Shown: positions 31,434-42,956, counted from the first letter of the stretch. The stretch: DNA of 43,878 nt from Spirochaetales bacterium (GCA_012838275.1 DUPO01000014.1:1-43878); one strand, 5' to 3'. The notes: generated by a model from the sequence alone, not told the origin. Translations and numbers: made by a program.

Positions 31434-31964
31434 ATGAAAAACAGAGAAAAAAGGTATACCCTAGCCATCCTGGTAAATAACCAACCTGGTGTGTTGATGC
31501 GGGTCGTCTCGCTTTTCAGCCGCCGTGGCTACAACATCGACAGCCTCTCGGTGGGAGAGACAGAGAACATCGAATTCAGCCGCATCACCATCGTCATCAG
31601 CGGGGACCGCGAGATCGTGGAACAGATCAAGAAGCAGGTGGGCAAGCTCATCGATGTGAAGAGGGTCTACGAGATGAAACGGACTTCATCCATCCAGCGA
31701 GAGCTGGTTATGGTCAAGGTCGCCACAACCGCCTCGACCAGGACGGAGATCATCGAGCTTGGCCAGATCTTCAAGGCGAAGATCAACGACGTGACCGCCG
31801 AAACGGTTACGCTGGAGATGACGGGGGACCTGGACAAGATCCAGTCTTTCTATGATCTTTTGAGTCCTTACGGGATCGTCGAGATGTCTCGTACCGGTAT
31901 CACCGCCCTCGAGCGTGGCTCAAGGGCTTTGGGCTCCATCGGCTACAACGAAGACGAGAATTAG
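31434..31964 (+). CDS. ilvN: Acetolactate synthase small (regulatory) subunit
   Basis: A 176-residue regulatory subunit of acetohydroxyacid synthase (IlvN/IlvH family). The N-terminal ACT domain (about 8-82) starts YTLAILVNNQPGVLMRVVSLFSRRGYNIDSL, the site of valine feedback binding in the family. The C-terminal domain contains ELVMVKV and the closing GIVEMSRTGITALERG. I chose the ATG at 31434, behind AAGGAG; a longer frame lies within the leader stem-loops. It is the first structural gene of the operon, whereas the catalytic partner ilvB is the last, 8.9 kb away; in most bacteria the two are adjacent. It confers stability and end-product inhibition on IlvB. Confidence 0.9.
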   Translation: MKNREKRYTLAILVNNQPGVLMRVVSLFSRRGYNIDSLSVGETENIEFSRITIVISGDREIVEQIKKQVGKLIDVKRVYEMKRTSSIQRELVMVKVATTASTRTEIIELGQIFKAKINDVTAETVTLEMTGDLDKIQSFYDLLSPYGIVEMSRTGITALERGSRALGSIGYNEDEN

Positions 31965-32018
31965 CATATAACGCCCCAGAGGCGCTTCATACAAAAAGGC
32001 CAAATGGCCGGAGGATAG

Positions 32019-33017
<999 letters not shown>

Positions 33018-33044
33018 TTACGAATAATTTAGGGGAAGGATACT

Positions 33045-34661
33045 ATGGGAAACAACGATCGGATCTACATTTTCGACACCACTTTGAGAGATGGCGAGCA
33101 GGCACCTGGCTACAGCATGAACCTTGACGAAAAAATTCGTATGGCCCAGCAGCTGGAGTCTCTAGGCGTGGACATCCTCGAGGCGGGTTTCGCCATAGCG
33201 TCCCCGGGGGACTTTGCCAGTGTGCAGGCGATAAGCCGGGCCGTGAAGGAGGTGACTGTAGCCTCCCTTTCACGTGCCCTTGAGAAGGATATCGATGCGG
33301 CATGGGAGGCGGTGAAGGAGGCCAGAAGGCCCCGGATCCACACCTTCCTTGCCACCAGCGACCTGCATCTTGAGTACAAACTGAAACTGAGCCGTGAGAG
33401 AGCCTTGGAAAAGGCGGTCGCGATGGTGAAGTATGCACGCAATCTCTGTGGCGAGGTGGAGTTCTCCCTGGAGGACGCCACCCGCACTGACCTCGACTAC
33501 CTTTGCAAGGTTGTCGAGGCTGTCATAGAGGCCGGGGCACAGGTAGTGAATCTGCCTGATACGGTAGGGTATGCAACCCCTGAGGATATGAAGAGGATGG
33601 TGGGCTCGGTGATGAACCGGGTGCCCAATGTGGATAAGGCGATTCTTGCCGTACACTGCCACAACGACCTCGGCCTCGCGACGGCGAACACCATGGCAGG
33701 GCTGCAGGCCGGGGCGCGCCAGGCCGAATGCACCCTGTGCGGCATTGGCGAGCGTGCAGGAAATGCCGCCCTCGAAGAGATCGCAATGGCGATCAGGACG
33801 CGCAGCGACGAGTACAACTTCCACTCCAATATAAGGACCGAGGAGATATACCGTTCGGCTCGGGTACTGAGTTCCATCACAGGGGTGAAGATGAACCCTT
33901 CCAAGGCGATAGTGGGTGCTAACGCTTTTGCCCACGAGAGCGGTATCCACCAGCATGGCATGATGGCGAACAGCCTTACTTACGAGATAATGACCCCTGA
34001 AAGCGTGGGTGTCCTTACCACCAGCCTGGTGCTGGGCAAGCATAGCGGCCAGCACGCCTTTGAGAAGCGTCTTGTCGATCTGGGCTACGGCCTCGGCAAG
34101 GATGAGGTGAGGCGTCTGTTCGGCGAGTTCAAAAACCTTGCCGACCGGAAGAAGACTATCACCGACCGCGACCTCATAGCCCTGGTTGAGAGCACCGCAA
34201 AGAGTTCCCCTGTCACGTGGGAGCTTGACTCTTTCGTGGTGAACAGCGGGAATATGATGACCAGCACAGCTTGTGTCACGCTCAAGAAGGGGGAGAAGAA
34301 GTATCAGGAGGTCGCCTGTGGCACCGGACCTGTCTATGCTTCGCTTCGGGCGGTGGAGAAGATCATCCGCCACCCCTTCGGCTTGGAGGACTACAATTTG
34401 CAGGCAGTCACCGAGCACCGTGACGCCCTTGGGGAGGTCATGGTGAAGATCAGCGACGGACATGGGGTCTATCGGGGTCGGGGTGTGAGCACCGACGTCA
34501 TCGAGGCTTCCATCCTCTCTTGTCTGGCTGCGGTGAACCGCATGCTTGATGAGTCGGAACCACACTATGTGCAGGGAGTGAAGGTGACTTCAGCACCCAA
34601 TTTTGAGAACGACATGCTCAGTAGCCATAGCGACAAAAAAAAGGAGCTAACCGATGAGTAA
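33045..34661 (+). CDS. leuA: 2-Isopropylmalate synthase
   Basis: A 538-residue enzyme that condenses acetyl-CoA with 2-oxoisovalerate, the first committed step to leucine. The HMGL-like barrel carries the divalent-metal and catalytic motif TTLRDGEQAPG near residue 10, the HCHNDLGLATAN motif near 205 and the GIGERAGNAALEE loop. The C-terminal LeuA allosteric domain (about 390-520) binds leucine for feedback inhibition in the family. AGGGGAAGGA precedes the ATG. Its end overlaps cimA by 8 bp, so synthesis of the two paralogous synthases is coupled. Confidence 0.92.
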   Translation: MGNNDRIYIFDTTLRDGEQAPGYSMNLDEKIRMAQQLESLGVDILEAGFAIASPGDFASVQAISRAVKEVTVASLSRALEKDIDAAWEAVKEARRPRIHTFLATSDLHLEYKLKLSRERALEKAVAMVKYARNLCGEVEFSLEDATRTDLDYLCKVVEAVIEAGAQVVNLPDTVGYATPEDMKRMVGSVMNRVPNVDKAILAVHCHNDLGLATANTMAGLQAGARQAECTLCGIGERAGNAALEEIAMAIRTRSDEYNFHSNIRTEEIYRSARVLSSITGVKMNPSKAIVGANAFAHESGIHQHGMMANSLTYEIMTPESVGVLTTSLVLGKHSGQHAFEKRLVDLGYGLGKDEVRRLFGEFKNLADRKKTITDRDLIALVESTAKSSPVTWELDSFVVNSGNMMTSTACVTLKKGEKKYQEVACGTGPVYASLRAVEKIIRHPFGLEDYNLQAVTEHRDALGEVMVKISDGHGVYRGRGVSTDVIEASILSCLAAVNRMLDESEPHYVQGVKVTSAPNFENDMLSSHSDKKKELTDE

Positions 34662-36252
34662 GGTCGCCCTGTTTGATTCCACCCTGCGTGACGGCAGCCA
34701 GGGAGAGGGTATCAGCTTCTCCGTCGAGGACAAGCTGAAGATAGTACGTGCCCTTGATTCTTTGGGAGTGCAGTATATTGAAGCGGGAAATCCCGGCTCC
34801 AACCCGAAGGACCTCCAATTCTTTGAACGTGCTAAGGATCTGCTTCTTAAAAATGCCACTTTGGTGAGTTTCGGCTCGACCAGGAGAAGGGGCACAGAGG
34901 CGAAAGACGATGTGAATCTGCAGAACCTGGTGAAGAGCAATACCAAGGTGGTCTCCATCTTCGGCAAAAGCTGGGACTTCCATGTCACCGACATCATCAA
35001 GACGACACTCGAAGAGAACCTGAAGATGATCGAGGAGAGCATCCGCTTCATCGTAGAGTCGGGCAGTGAGGTGTTCTTTGATGCCGAACACTACTTTGAT
35101 GGCTTCGTGGCCAACAAGGAGTATGCGCTTGCGACCCTGCAGGCCGCCCTTGACGGGGGAGCCTCAACGTTGGTGCTCTGTGAGACACGCGGGGGGATGA
35201 TCCCTTCAAAGGTAGCGGCCATCACCGAAGAGACAAGACGGCAGTTCCCTTCCGTCACCTTGGGCATCCATGCCCATGACGACATCGGATGCGGCGTGGC
35301 ATCCTCCATAGCGGCAATAGAGAGTGGGGCCAGGCAGGTACAGGGTACGTTGCTTGGATTTGGGGAGAGGTGCGGCAATGCCAACCTTGCGAGCATAGCG
35401 GCCATCCTTGAGACCAAGATGGGCCATGATTGTCTCAATGGTGTCATATTGGAAAATCTGACTCCCGTCAGCCGTGCGGTAGCTGAGATCGCCAATGTGC
35501 GCATTCCCCATGGCACTCCCTTTATCGGGCGAAGCGCCTTCGCCCACAAGGGGGGGATGCACATCGATGGTGTACAGAAGAACCCCTCTTCCTTTGAGCA
35601 CATAGATCCGCAGCATGTAGGTAATGAACGTAGGCTTCTGATGAGCGAGGTGGCAGGAAGGGCTCTTATGACCAAGCGGATCTCTTCCATCGCCCCTGAT
35701 CTGGATAAGGATGATCCGGTGACCGTCACCCTGATGGATGAGCTTAAGAGCCTTGAAGCCGAGGGCTACCAGTTTGAGGGGGCCGAGAGCTCCTTCGACC
35801 TGGTCATACGGCGGCATTTGAGATTGTATCGCCCCTTCTTTACCCTGGTGCACTTCCAGACGCTGGGCAGCATGCCCTACGCAGACCCTCTCTCTGATGC
35901 TACCCATCAGGCGGTGGTGAAGGTGAAGGTAGGCGGGGAGAGCGCCATTACGGCTGCTGAGGGCGAGGGACCGGTCAATGCCTTGGACAAGGCCCTGCGC
36001 AAGGTGCTCGAGCAGTTCTATCCGACCCTCAAGAGCGTGCACCTCACAGACTACAAGGTTCGTGTCCTGGACTCGGGCAGTGCGACTGCATCCAAGGTAA
36101 GGGTCCTGATCGAATCGACCGATGGTCAGGACTCCTGGTCCACCATTGGTGTGAGTAAGGATATCATCGAGGCCAGCTGGCTGGCCTTGAGTGACAGCAT
36201 AGAGTACAAACTGATCGCCGATGGGATTACCCCAACGGACGACATAGAGTAA
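34654..36252 (+). CDS. cimA: (R)-Citramalate synthase
   Basis: A 532-residue enzyme of the CimA family, which condenses acetyl-CoA with pyruvate to citramalate, the threonine-independent entry to isoleucine. It shares the HMGL-like barrel with LeuA but has the CimA-type N-terminus FDSTLRDGSQGEGISFS, then GSTRRRGTEAKDD, FFDAEHYFDG and HAHDDIGCGVASS. The C-terminal domain is of the LeuA-dimer type. AAGGAG lies 7 nt before the ATG, inside the end of leuA. Because LeuCD and LeuB can process citramalate in parallel with isopropylmalate, this operon supports both pathways. No threonine deaminase is present in the window. Confidence 0.88.
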   Translation: MSKVALFDSTLRDGSQGEGISFSVEDKLKIVRALDSLGVQYIEAGNPGSNPKDLQFFERAKDLLLKNATLVSFGSTRRRGTEAKDDVNLQNLVKSNTKVVSIFGKSWDFHVTDIIKTTLEENLKMIEESIRFIVESGSEVFFDAEHYFDGFVANKEYALATLQAALDGGASTLVLCETRGGMIPSKVAAITEETRRQFPSVTLGIHAHDDIGCGVASSIAAIESGARQVQGTLLGFGERCGNANLASIAAILETKMGHDCLNGVILENLTPVSRAVAEIANVRIPHGTPFIGRSAFAHKGGMHIDGVQKNPSSFEHIDPQHVGNERRLLMSEVAGRALMTKRISSIAPDLDKDDPVTVTLMDELKSLEAEGYQFEGAESSFDLVIRRHLRLYRPFFTLVHFQTLGSMPYADPLSDATHQAVVKVKVGGESAITAAEGEGPVNALDKALRKVLEQFYPTLKSVHLTDYKVRVLDSGSATASKVRVLIESTDGQDSWSTIGVSKDIIEASWLALSDSIEYKLIADGITPTDDIE

Positions 36253-36264
36253 GGAGACGCCAAT

Positions 36265-37536
36265 ATGGGCATGACAATGACACAGAAGATTCTTGCTCAC
36301 CATGCAAAGCTGGACTCGGTGAGAGTAGGGCAGCTGATCATGGCTGATCTTGATATGGTGCTGGGTAACGACATTACGGCACCCGTTGCAATCAATGAGT
36401 TCCCTAAGTTTGGGAAGAAGACGGTTTTTGACAAGGACAAGGTTGCCCTTGTTCCCGACCATTTCTCTCCAAACAAGGACATCAAGGCCGCCGAGCAGTG
36501 CAAGGCCTTGAGGACATTTGCATCAGAGCACTCCATAACAAACTACTTCGATGTGGGGCAGATGGGTATCGAACACGCCCTGCTTCCTGAGAAGGGGCTG
36601 GTGGGTGCCGGGGATCTGGTGATCGGTGCGGACAGCCATACCTGTACCTACGGGGCTCTCGGCGCCTTCTCCACTGGAGTCGGCTCGACCGACATGGCCT
36701 GCGGCATGGCAAGCGGGCAGGCGTGGTTCAAGGTCCCTTCAGCCATCAGGTTCAATCTGACCGGCTCATTGAATACCCATGTCAGCGGCAAGGACCTGAT
36801 CCTGCACATCATCGGTATGATCGGAGTCGACGGGGCCCTCTACCAGAGCATGGAGTTCAGAGGCCCTGGGGTCGCCTCCCTTAGCATCGACGACCGTTTC
36901 ACCGTTGCCAACATGGCCATTGAAGCGGGAGCGAAGAACGGGATATTCCCTGTCGATGATATTGCCCTTGCCTACCTTGACGAACACTGTCCCCGCAAGC
37001 CTGTCATCTATGAGGCTGATGAGGATGCGGAGTATGAGCGTGTGATCGACATTGACCTTTCGAAGGTGAAGAGCACGGTATCCTTTCCCCACCTTCCTTC
37101 CAACACCCGCACCATCGATGAGGTAGGTGAGATAAAGATCGACCAGGTGGTGATCGGTTCGTGCACCAACGGACGTATCAGTGACCTGCGTGAGGCTGCG
37201 GCCATCCTCAAGGGCCATAAGGTCGCCCCTTGGGCACGGTGCCTCATCTTCCCTGCAACCCAGAAGATCTGGAAGCAGGCGATGAATGAAGGGTTGTTTG
37301 ATATCTTTGTCGACAGCGGTTGTGCTGTCTCCACCCCTACCTGCGGCCCTTGCCTTGGCGGGCATATGGGGATCCTGGCAGAGGGGGAGCGTGCGGTAAG
37401 CACCACCAACAGGAATTTCGTTGGCCGCATGGGCCATGTGAAGAGTGAAGTCTATCTTGCAAGTCCGGCTGTCGCCGCTGCAAGTGCGATCAAGGGGTAC
37501 CTCGCCGACCCCGCCAAACTGCAGGAGGAGCGATAA
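36265..37536 (+). CDS. leuC: 3-Isopropylmalate/citramalate dehydratase large subunit
   Basis: A 423-residue aconitase-family subunit of the shorter archaeal/bacterial type that also accepts citramalate. The [4Fe-4S] ligands are the Cys in [11 protein letters not shown] (about 299) and the two in [10 protein letters not shown] (about 359 and 362). [21 protein letters not shown] near residue 112 is the conserved substrate-binding block. AAGGAG lies 8 nt before the ATG at 36265. It shares one base with leuD (TAATG). With LeuD it interconverts 2- and 3-isopropylmalate, and citramalate with 3-methylmalate. Confidence 0.92.
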   Translation: MGMTMTQKILAHHAKLDSVRVGQLIMADLDMVLGNDITAPVAINEFPKFGKKTVFDKDKVALVPDHFSPNKDIKAAEQCKALRTFASEHSITNYFDVGQMGIEHALLPEKGLVGAGDLVIGADSHTCTYGALGAFSTGVGSTDMACGMASGQAWFKVPSAIRFNLTGSLNTHVSGKDLILHIIGMIGVDGALYQSMEFRGPGVASLSIDDRFTVANMAIEAGAKNGIFPVDDIALAYLDEHCPRKPVIYEADEDAEYERVIDIDLSKVKSTVSFPHLPSNTRTIDEVGEIKIDQVVIGSCTNGRISDLREAAAILKGHKVAPWARCLIFPATQKIWKQAMNEGLFDIFVDSGCAVSTPTCGPCLGGHMGILAEGERAVSTTNRNFVGRMGHVKSEVYLASPAVAAASAIKGYLADPAKLQEER

Positions 37537-38033
37537 TGCAAGCAAGAGGATCTGTCTTCAGGTATGGGGATAACGTCGATACCGACGTCATCATCCCCGC
37601 GAGGTATCTCAATACTTCCAATCACAAGGAACTGGCCATGCACTGCATGGAGGATATAGACTCCGAGTTCATCAAACAGGTGAAACAGGGGGACATCATC
37701 GTAGCTGACAAGAATTTCGGCTGCGGCTCGAGTCGTGAACACGCTCCGATAGCCATTAAGGAGAGCGGCGTCTCGTGTGTCATCGCGCGCACCTTCGCCC
37801 GTATCTTCTATCGGAACTCGCTGAATATCGGCCTGCCTATCCTTGAGTGTGAAGAGGCTTGTGACGGTATCAAGGCAGGGGATGTGGTCAGTGTGGACTT
37901 CTCCACGGGGATCATCACCAATGAGACCAGCGGAAAGAAATTCCAAAGCGAACCGTTCCCTTCCTTCATGCAGGCTTTGATCCAGGCAGGAGGGCTCGCC
38001 CCCTATATGGTTGAGAAAGGAAAGCAAGCATGA
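37536..38033 (+). CDS. leuD: 3-Isopropylmalate/citramalate dehydratase small subunit
   Basis: A 165-residue swivel-domain subunit of the short archaeal-type Leu[18 protein letters not shown] near the N-terminus and the [12 protein letters not shown] motif near residue 66 mark the family and the substrate-binding loop. It begins in the leuC stop codon (TAATG) and ends overlapping leuB by 4 bp (ATGA), so leuC-leuD-leuB are translationally coupled. It completes the heterodimeric iron-sulfur isomerase. Confidence 0.93.
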   Translation: MQARGSVFRYGDNVDTDVIIPARYLNTSNHKELAMHCMEDIDSEFIKQVKQGDIIVADKNFGCGSSREHAPIAIKESGVSCVIARTFARIFYRNSLNIGLPILECEEACDGIKAGDVVSVDFSTGIITNETSGKKFQSEPFPSFMQALIQAGGLAPYMVEKGKQA

Positions 38034-39088
38034 AGAAGCATATAGCATTGGTGCCGGGTGACGGCATCGGGGTAGATATCGTAGCGGAAGCGGTCAAGGT
38101 CCTTGACCGTGTCCAGAAGAAGTTCGGGCACGAGTTCACCTACAGCACCTACCTTGCCGGAGGATGCGCCATCGATGCCACCGGCAAGCCCCTTCCCGAG
38201 GAGACCCTCAAGGGGTGCAAGGAGAGTGACAGCATCATTCTGGGCTCAGTCGGCGGACCAAAATGGGATAAGCTTCCCAGCGACATCCGCCCCGAGAAGG
38301 CCCTGTTGGGACTTCGTGGTGAGTTTGGCCTGTTCTGCAACCTTCGTCCTGCCATCATCTACAAGCAGCTGAGCGCCGCTTGTCCCCTGAAACCTGAAAT
38401 TGTGGGCGAAGGCCTGGATATCATGGTTGTTCGCGAACTCACCGGAGGCATCTACTTCGGCGAGCGTGGGCGGGATGAAAACAGTGCCTATGACACGATG
38501 AGTTATACCGTGGCGGAGATCGAACGCATTGTGCGCAAGGGCTTTGAGATCGCACAGAAGCGAACCAAGAAACTTTGCTCTGTCGACAAGGCAAACATCC
38601 TCAACTCGAGCCAGCTTTGGCGCGAGGTGGTGGAACGCCTGGCTTTCGAGTACCCGGATGTTGCGCTGAGTCATCTCTATGTGGACAACGCAGCGATGCA
38701 GCTGGTACGCAACCCGCGTCAGTTCGACGTCATTGTGACCGGAAACATGTTCGGTGACATCCTCAGCGACGAGGCTTCCCAGATCACCGGTTCCATCGGG
38801 ATGCTCCCCTCCGCTTCGCTGCGGGAGGACAGCTTCGGCATGTATGAGCCAATCCACGGCAGTGCCCCGGATATCGCCGGAAAGGACATTGCCAACCCGA
38901 TAGCCACCATCCTCTCCGTAGGGATGATGCTCCGCTATACCTTCGGCCTGATTGAAGAGGCCGACGCTGTAGAAGAGGCGGTTTCCAAGGTTCTCGATGC
39001 GTCTTATCGCACCGCTGATATTTTCACCGAGGGCATGAAAAGAGTCGGTACAAAAGAGATGGGCAGCCTGATTGCCCAGGCCCTGTAA
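38030..39088 (+). CDS. leuB: 3-Isopropylmalate dehydrogenase
   Basis: A 352-residue NAD-dependent beta-decarboxylating dehydrogenase. It oxidises 3-isopropylmalate (and 3-methylmalate in the citramalate route) to the 2-oxo acid. The N-terminal [12 protein letters not shown], the substrate-binding arginines around [27 protein letters not shown] with its conserved Arg and Tyr, and the metal-binding [12 protein letters not shown] followed by [13 protein letters not shown] are all present. GGAAAG precedes the ATG, which lies inside the leuD stop. The length is normal for the family. Confidence 0.95.
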   Translation: MKKHIALVPGDGIGVDIVAEAVKVLDRVQKKFGHEFTYSTYLAGGCAIDATGKPLPEETLKGCKESDSIILGSVGGPKWDKLPSDIRPEKALLGLRGEFGLFCNLRPAIIYKQLSAACPLKPEIVGEGLDIMVVRELTGGIYFGERGRDENSAYDTMSYTVAEIERIVRKGFEIAQKRTKKLCSVDKANILNSSQLWREVVERLAFEYPDVALSHLYVDNAAMQLVRNPRQFDVIVTGNMFGDILSDEASQITGSIGMLPSASLREDSFGMYEPIHGSAPDIAGKDIANPIATILSVGMMLRYTFGLIEEADAVEEAVSKVLDASYRTADIFTEGMKRVGTKEMGSLIAQAL

Positions 39089-39103
39089 ACGGGAGGTAGT
39101 AGG

Positions 39104-40789
39104 ATGGACGATACCAAGAAACGATCCAGTGTGATGACAGAAGGAGTCGACAAGGCTCCCCACCGCTCCCTTATGAAGGCTCTAGGTTGGACAGACCGTG
39201 AAATTCATATGCCCATGATCGGCATCGTTAACGGTGCGAATGAGATCATCCCGGGACATATCCACCTGGATAGGATTGTCTCCGGGGTGAAGGCGGGTGT
39301 GCGTGCTGCAGGCGGCAACCCGGTATCGTTTCCTGTTATCGGCGTCTGTGATGGCATAGCGATGGGACATACGGGTATGAAATACTCCCTTGCCAGTCGT
39401 GAGATCATCGCAGACTCCATCGAGATCATGGCTACCGCCCATCCTTTCGATGCCCTGGTGTTTGTCCCTAACTGCGACAAGATCGTCCCTGGCATGCTTA
39501 TGGCGGCGGCGAGGCTTAACATCCCATCGATCTTTGTCTCAGGAGGTCCTATGCTCGCAGGCCATGTCCCCGGAGGCTCGGTCAACGGCATGAGCCTTTC
39601 GACGATGTTTGAGGCTGTTGGCAGCAATGCTGCCGGAACGATGAGCCAGGAGCAGCTGGACATGTTTGAGGACAGCGCATGTCCGACCTGCGGTTCATGC
39701 AGCGGCATGTACACGGCCAACAGCATGAACTGCCTGACCGAGGCAATCGGAATGGGGCTTCCCGGAAACGGGACCGTCCCTGCTGTCTACAGTGCCCGTG
39801 ATCGCCTGGCAAAAGAGGCTGGGTACAAGATCATGGAGCTTCTGGAAAAGAACATACGACCTTTGGACATCATGACAGCGAAGGCATTTGAGAATGCCCT
39901 GGTTGTCGATATGGCCCTCGGTTGCAGTACAAACACGATGCTCCACCTTCCCGCCATCGCCCATGAGGCGCATGTGGACCTGGATATTTTCATGGCCAAC
40001 AGAGTCAGCGCAAAGGTACCCAACCTCTGCCACCTTGCTCCGGCCGGTCCTTATCATATCGAGGATCTCTACCAGGCGGGGGGTGTCCTGGCAGTAATGG
40101 GTGAGCTCGACAAGAAGGGCCTTCTGGACGGTTCGTTGCAAACCGTAAGCTGCAAGAGTATCGGCGATCTTTACAAGGGTGCGGCCAATCACAATCCTGA
40201 GGTGATCAGGCCTGTGGACAACCCTTACTCTGTCACTGGCGGCATCGCCGTGCTGCAAGGTAACCTTGCCCCCGATGGTGCTGTGGTCAAGCGTAGTGCT
40301 GTCGATGAGGCGATGCTTGTCCATAAGGGACCTGCCAGGGTCTTTGAAAGCGAAGAGGATGTCATCAAGGCTATCTATGCTTCCGAGATCAAAAAGGGTG
40401 ACGTGGTGGTGATTCGCTATGAAGGGCCCAAGGGAGGACCGGGGATGCGTGAGATGCTCAGCCCGACCTCCGCCATAGCCGGCATGGGGTTGGACAAGGA
40501 TGTCGCCCTCATCACTGACGGAAGATTCAGCGGTGCGACCCGAGGAGCCTCTATCGGACATGTGAGTCCGGAAGCGGCCGAAGGGGGGCCCATCGCCCTG
40601 GTCCGGGAAGGGGATCTGATCAGCATCGACATCCCGGCAGGGAAGCTTGAGCTGATGGTTGATGAAAAAGAACTGGAAAATAGAAAGAAGAGTTGGAAAT
40701 GCAAGCCTAGTCCCATAACCACCGGCTACCTTGCCAGGTATGCCAGGCAGGTGACCAGCGCATCGACTGGGGCGATTTTCAAGCAGTAA
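39104..40789 (+). CDS. ilvD: Dihydroxy-acid dehydratase
   Basis: A 561-residue iron-sulfur enzyme that dehydrates dihydroxyisovalerate and dihydroxymethylvalerate to the 2-oxo acids. The cluster cysteines lie in [24 protein letters not shown] and [19 protein letters not shown]. The C-terminal [28 protein letters not shown] contains the active-site region. GGGAGGT lies before the ATG, 15 bp after leuB. The cluster type (2Fe-2S or 4Fe-4S) cannot be told from this sequence alone. Confidence 0.95.
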   Translation: MDDTKKRSSVMTEGVDKAPHRSLMKALGWTDREIHMPMIGIVNGANEIIPGHIHLDRIVSGVKAGVRAAGGNPVSFPVIGVCDGIAMGHTGMKYSLASREIIADSIEIMATAHPFDALVFVPNCDKIVPGMLMAAARLNIPSIFVSGGPMLAGHVPGGSVNGMSLSTMFEAVGSNAAGTMSQEQLDMFEDSACPTCGSCSGMYTANSMNCLTEAIGMGLPGNGTVPAVYSARDRLAKEAGYKIMELLEKNIRPLDIMTAKAFENALVVDMALGCSTNTMLHLPAIAHEAHVDLDIFMANRVSAKVPNLCHLAPAGPYHIEDLYQAGGVLAVMGELDKKGLLDGSLQTVSCKSIGDLYKGAANHNPEVIRPVDNPYSVTGGIAVLQGNLAPDGAVVKRSAVDEAMLVHKGPARVFESEEDVIKAIYASEIKKGDVVVIRYEGPKGGPGMREMLSPTSAIAGMGLDKDVALITDGRFSGATRGASIGHVSPEAAEGGPIALVREGDLISIDIPAGKLELMVDEKELENRKKSWKCKPSPITTGYLARYARQVTSASTGAIFKQ

Positions 40790-40816
40790 GACCAAAAATA
40801 CCAAGGAGAACCTACC

Positions 40817-42499
40817 ATGCAAATGACCGGAGCACAGATAATAATTGAGTGTTTGGCCGAACAGGGCACGGATGTCGTATTCGGCTTCCCAGGCGGGGCA
40901 GTGTTGCCCTTGTATGAGGCCCTGTATCACAACCAGCATAGGATAAAGCATATCCTGACCGCCCATGAGCAGGGTGCCAGCCATGCCGCAGACGGATACG
41001 CCCGTTCAACAGGCAAGGTAGGGGTGTGCATATCCACCAGCGGGCCGGGAGCCACCAACATGGTGACCGGAATTGCAACCGCCTACATGGACAGTGTGCC
41101 CATGGTTGCCCTTACGGGAAACGTGACCTTGCCTCTGCTGGGCAAGGACAGTTTCCAGGAAGTGGACATCACGGGGATCACCATGCCCATCACAAAGCAC
41201 AACTACATCGTCAAGGATGTGACTATGCTTGCACAGACCATCCGAGATGCCTTTAGGATCGCCCAGGAGGGGAGACCGGGGCCTGTCTTGATAGACATCC
41301 CCAAGGATGTCACCGTCCACACGACTGACTACGTCTTCCAAAAGCCGCTTCCGATCTCGCCTAGGACCGAACGCCTGAGTGAGGAGAACTTGGATATGGC
41401 CCTTGCTATGATCGAAGAGAGTGAGAGGCCCATGCTCTATGTCGGCGGGGGTGTGATCAGGGGTAAGGCATCTGAGGAACTCGGTACATTCGTAGACCTT
41501 ATCGATGCCCCTGTCTGCACCTCCCTGATGGGGTGTGGGGCGATAAGTTCCTACAACGAACGCTTCACCGGTATGGTGGGAATGCACGGCTCGAAGGTAT
41601 CGAACATGTGTGTTTCCGCCTGTGACCTGCTTGTGGTGGTGGGCGCCCGTTTCAGCGACCGGGTGGTAAGTAAGGCGAGCGGCTTTGCCCAGAATGCAAG
41701 GATAATCCATATCGATGTGGACCCGGCTGAGATCGACAAGAACATCAAGAGTTTCTGTCATGTCATCGGGGATGTGAAGGTGGTGCTCTCTGAACTGAAC
41801 AAGCGCATCACAAAGCCCCATACAAATGAAAAATGGATGGATCAGGTACGCTCCTACAAGTTGCGTTATCCTATCCGTTTCGATAACGAGAGTCAGCGTG
41901 CCAAGACTATCCTCAAGAGCCTGCAGAAGGTCCTTCCTCCGGAATTCTTTATCGTCACCGAGGTGGGGCAGCATCAGATGTGGGCAGCGCAGTTCCTCAA
42001 GCATGTACAGCCCGGACACTTCTTGACCAGCGGAGGGCTCGGAACCATGGGGTATGGCACAGGGGCTGCGATCGGAGCCCAGGTGGGCAACCCCAAGAGC
42101 AGGGTAGTCAATGTGGCAGGGGACGGAAGCTTCGGAATGAACTGCAATGAGCTTGCAACCATTGCACGCTATAACCTTCCTGTGATAATCCTGTTGATGA
42201 ATAACCACACCTTGGGTATGGTGCGCCAGTGGCAGACACTCTTCTTTGACAACCATTACAGCGAGACAACGCTGGATGGCGGTGTCGATTGGATGGTTCT
42301 GGCACAAGCGTATGGGATTCAGGGCCGTAAGATCGGTCTGGACGATGATCCCAGACAGATCCTGCAAGAGGCCTTGGACGCCAACGCTCCCTGTGTCATC
42401 GAGTGTGAGATTCCTATGGACGACAAGGCTTACCCGATGGTGGCCCCTGGGGCATCCATCGATGATATGCTTGGCGTCGGAGAGCTGGGCGACTACTGA
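40817..42499 (+). CDS. ilvB: Acetolactate synthase large (catalytic) subunit
   Basis: A 560-residue thiamine-diphosphate enzyme that condenses two pyruvates, or pyruvate with 2-oxobutyrate. The catalytic Glu lies in LTAHEQGASHAADGYAR (about residue 52). The FAD-binding middle domain follows, and the ThDP/Mg motif GDGSFGMNCNELATIARYNLPVIILLMNN is near residue 435. AAGGAG precedes the ATG, 27 bp after ilvD. It closes the operon, far from its regulatory subunit ilvN. The last 7 bp overlap the convergent XRE gene and there is no intrinsic terminator. Confidence 0.95.
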   Translation: MQMTGAQIIIECLAEQGTDVVFGFPGGAVLPLYEALYHNQHRIKHILTAHEQGASHAADGYARSTGKVGVCISTSGPGATNMVTGIATAYMDSVPMVALTGNVTLPLLGKDSFQEVDITGITMPITKHNYIVKDVTMLAQTIRDAFRIAQEGRPGPVLIDIPKDVTVHTTDYVFQKPLPISPRTERLSEENLDMALAMIEESERPMLYVGGGVIRGKASEELGTFVDLIDAPVCTSLMGCGAISSYNERFTGMVGMHGSKVSNMCVSACDLLVVVGARFSDRVVSKASGFAQNARIIHIDVDPAEIDKNIKSFCHVIGDVKVVLSELNKRITKPHTNEKWMDQVRSYKLRYPIRFDNESQRAKTILKSLQKVLPPEFFIVTEVGQHQMWAAQFLKHVQPGHFLTSGGLGTMGYGTGAAIGAQVGNPKSRVVNVAGDGSFGMNCNELATIARYNLPVIILLMNNHTLGMVRQWQTLFFDNHYSETTLDGGVDWMVLAQAYGIQGRKIGLDDDPRQILQEALDANAPCVIECEIPMDDKAYPMVAPGASIDDMLGVGELGDY

Positions 42500-42705
42500 A
42501 AAACGTAAGAGAGTAACTCAAATAGGGACATCCCGAAGGCAGCGCTGATATTTTCCAGCGTCTGCTTGCGGGGTGTCCTCTTGTTTTTCTCGATGTAGTG
42601 TATCTGGCTTCTGGTTAGATGTGCCCGATCCATCAAATCCTGTTGTGTCATGTTTTGTGCAAGGCGCAATTGACGGATTGCTTCCCCAATCATCTTTGTT
42701 TCCAT
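42493..42705 (-). CDS. Small XRE-family transcriptional regulator
   Basis: A 70-residue single-domain Cro/C1-type helix-turn-helix protein: IGEAIRQLRLAQNMTQQDLMDRAHLTRSQIHYIEKNKRTPRKQTLENISAAFGMSLFELL spans nearly the whole chain. It has no sensor or dimerisation extension. I chose the ATG at 42705, just upstream of the domain; an ATG at 42693 is also possible. Neither has a Shine-Dalgarno site, while a promoter-like pair of hexamers ends 6 nt before 42705. It converges on ilvB with a 7-bp overlap and is divergent from the rubrerythrin-like gene, which could be its target (inference). Confidence 0.75.
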   Translation of the reverse strand: METKMIGEAIRQLRLAQNMTQQDLMDRAHLTRSQIHYIEKNKRTPRKQTLENISAAFGMSLFELLSYVFQ

Positions 42706-42711
42706 AGCATG

Positions 42712-42741
42712 AGTATCTGTTCTAAAAGAGGCATTTGTCAG
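42712..42741 (-). promoter_or_regulatory. Candidate promoter of the XRE gene, abutting the start codon
   Basis: On the minus strand CTGACA (42741-42736), an 18-bp spacer and GATACT (42717-42712) end 6 nt before the ATG. Transcription would start at the start codon. Confidence 0.4.
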
Positions 42742-42867
42742 AAATACGTCAAAAACCATGGAAATAATATCCAATAGGAATAAATGACCTCGGATAAAAA
42801 TTGAAATGTACCCAACAATCGGATTTTGACGGTAAGAGGACGTCATATTCGCATATATGTATACGTG

Positions 42868-42878
42868 ATCGGACCGAT
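42868..42878 (+). promoter_or_regulatory. Palindrome in the divergent region, candidate operator
   Basis: ATCGG-A-CCGAT is a perfect 5+1+5 palindrome about 40 bp upstream of the rubrerythrin-like promoter. It is the only clear symmetry in the 251-bp gap between the divergent genes. Confidence 0.3.
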
Positions 42879-42917
42879 AAAATAATGCATCTGTTTTTCC
42901 AAAAAAGCGTCATAGGA

Positions 42918-42926
42918 TGCTATACT
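42918..42926 (+). promoter_or_regulatory. Extended -10 promoter of the rubrerythrin-like gene
   Basis: TGC-TATACT (42918-42926) is a strong extended -10 element 30 bp before the start codon; the -35 region is poor. Confidence 0.5.
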
Positions 42927-42956
42927 TACGAGTAGAATGAAATCCAGGGGGTTCAT

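Noticed and set aside
41006-42367. Long open frame (453 codons) on the minus strand inside ilvB
   Set aside because: It is fully antisense to a certain ilvB, has no ribosome site and no protein-like motifs. Similar long antisense frames lie in leuA (33270-34565), cimA (35206-36462) and ilvD (39695-40984) and come from codon bias.
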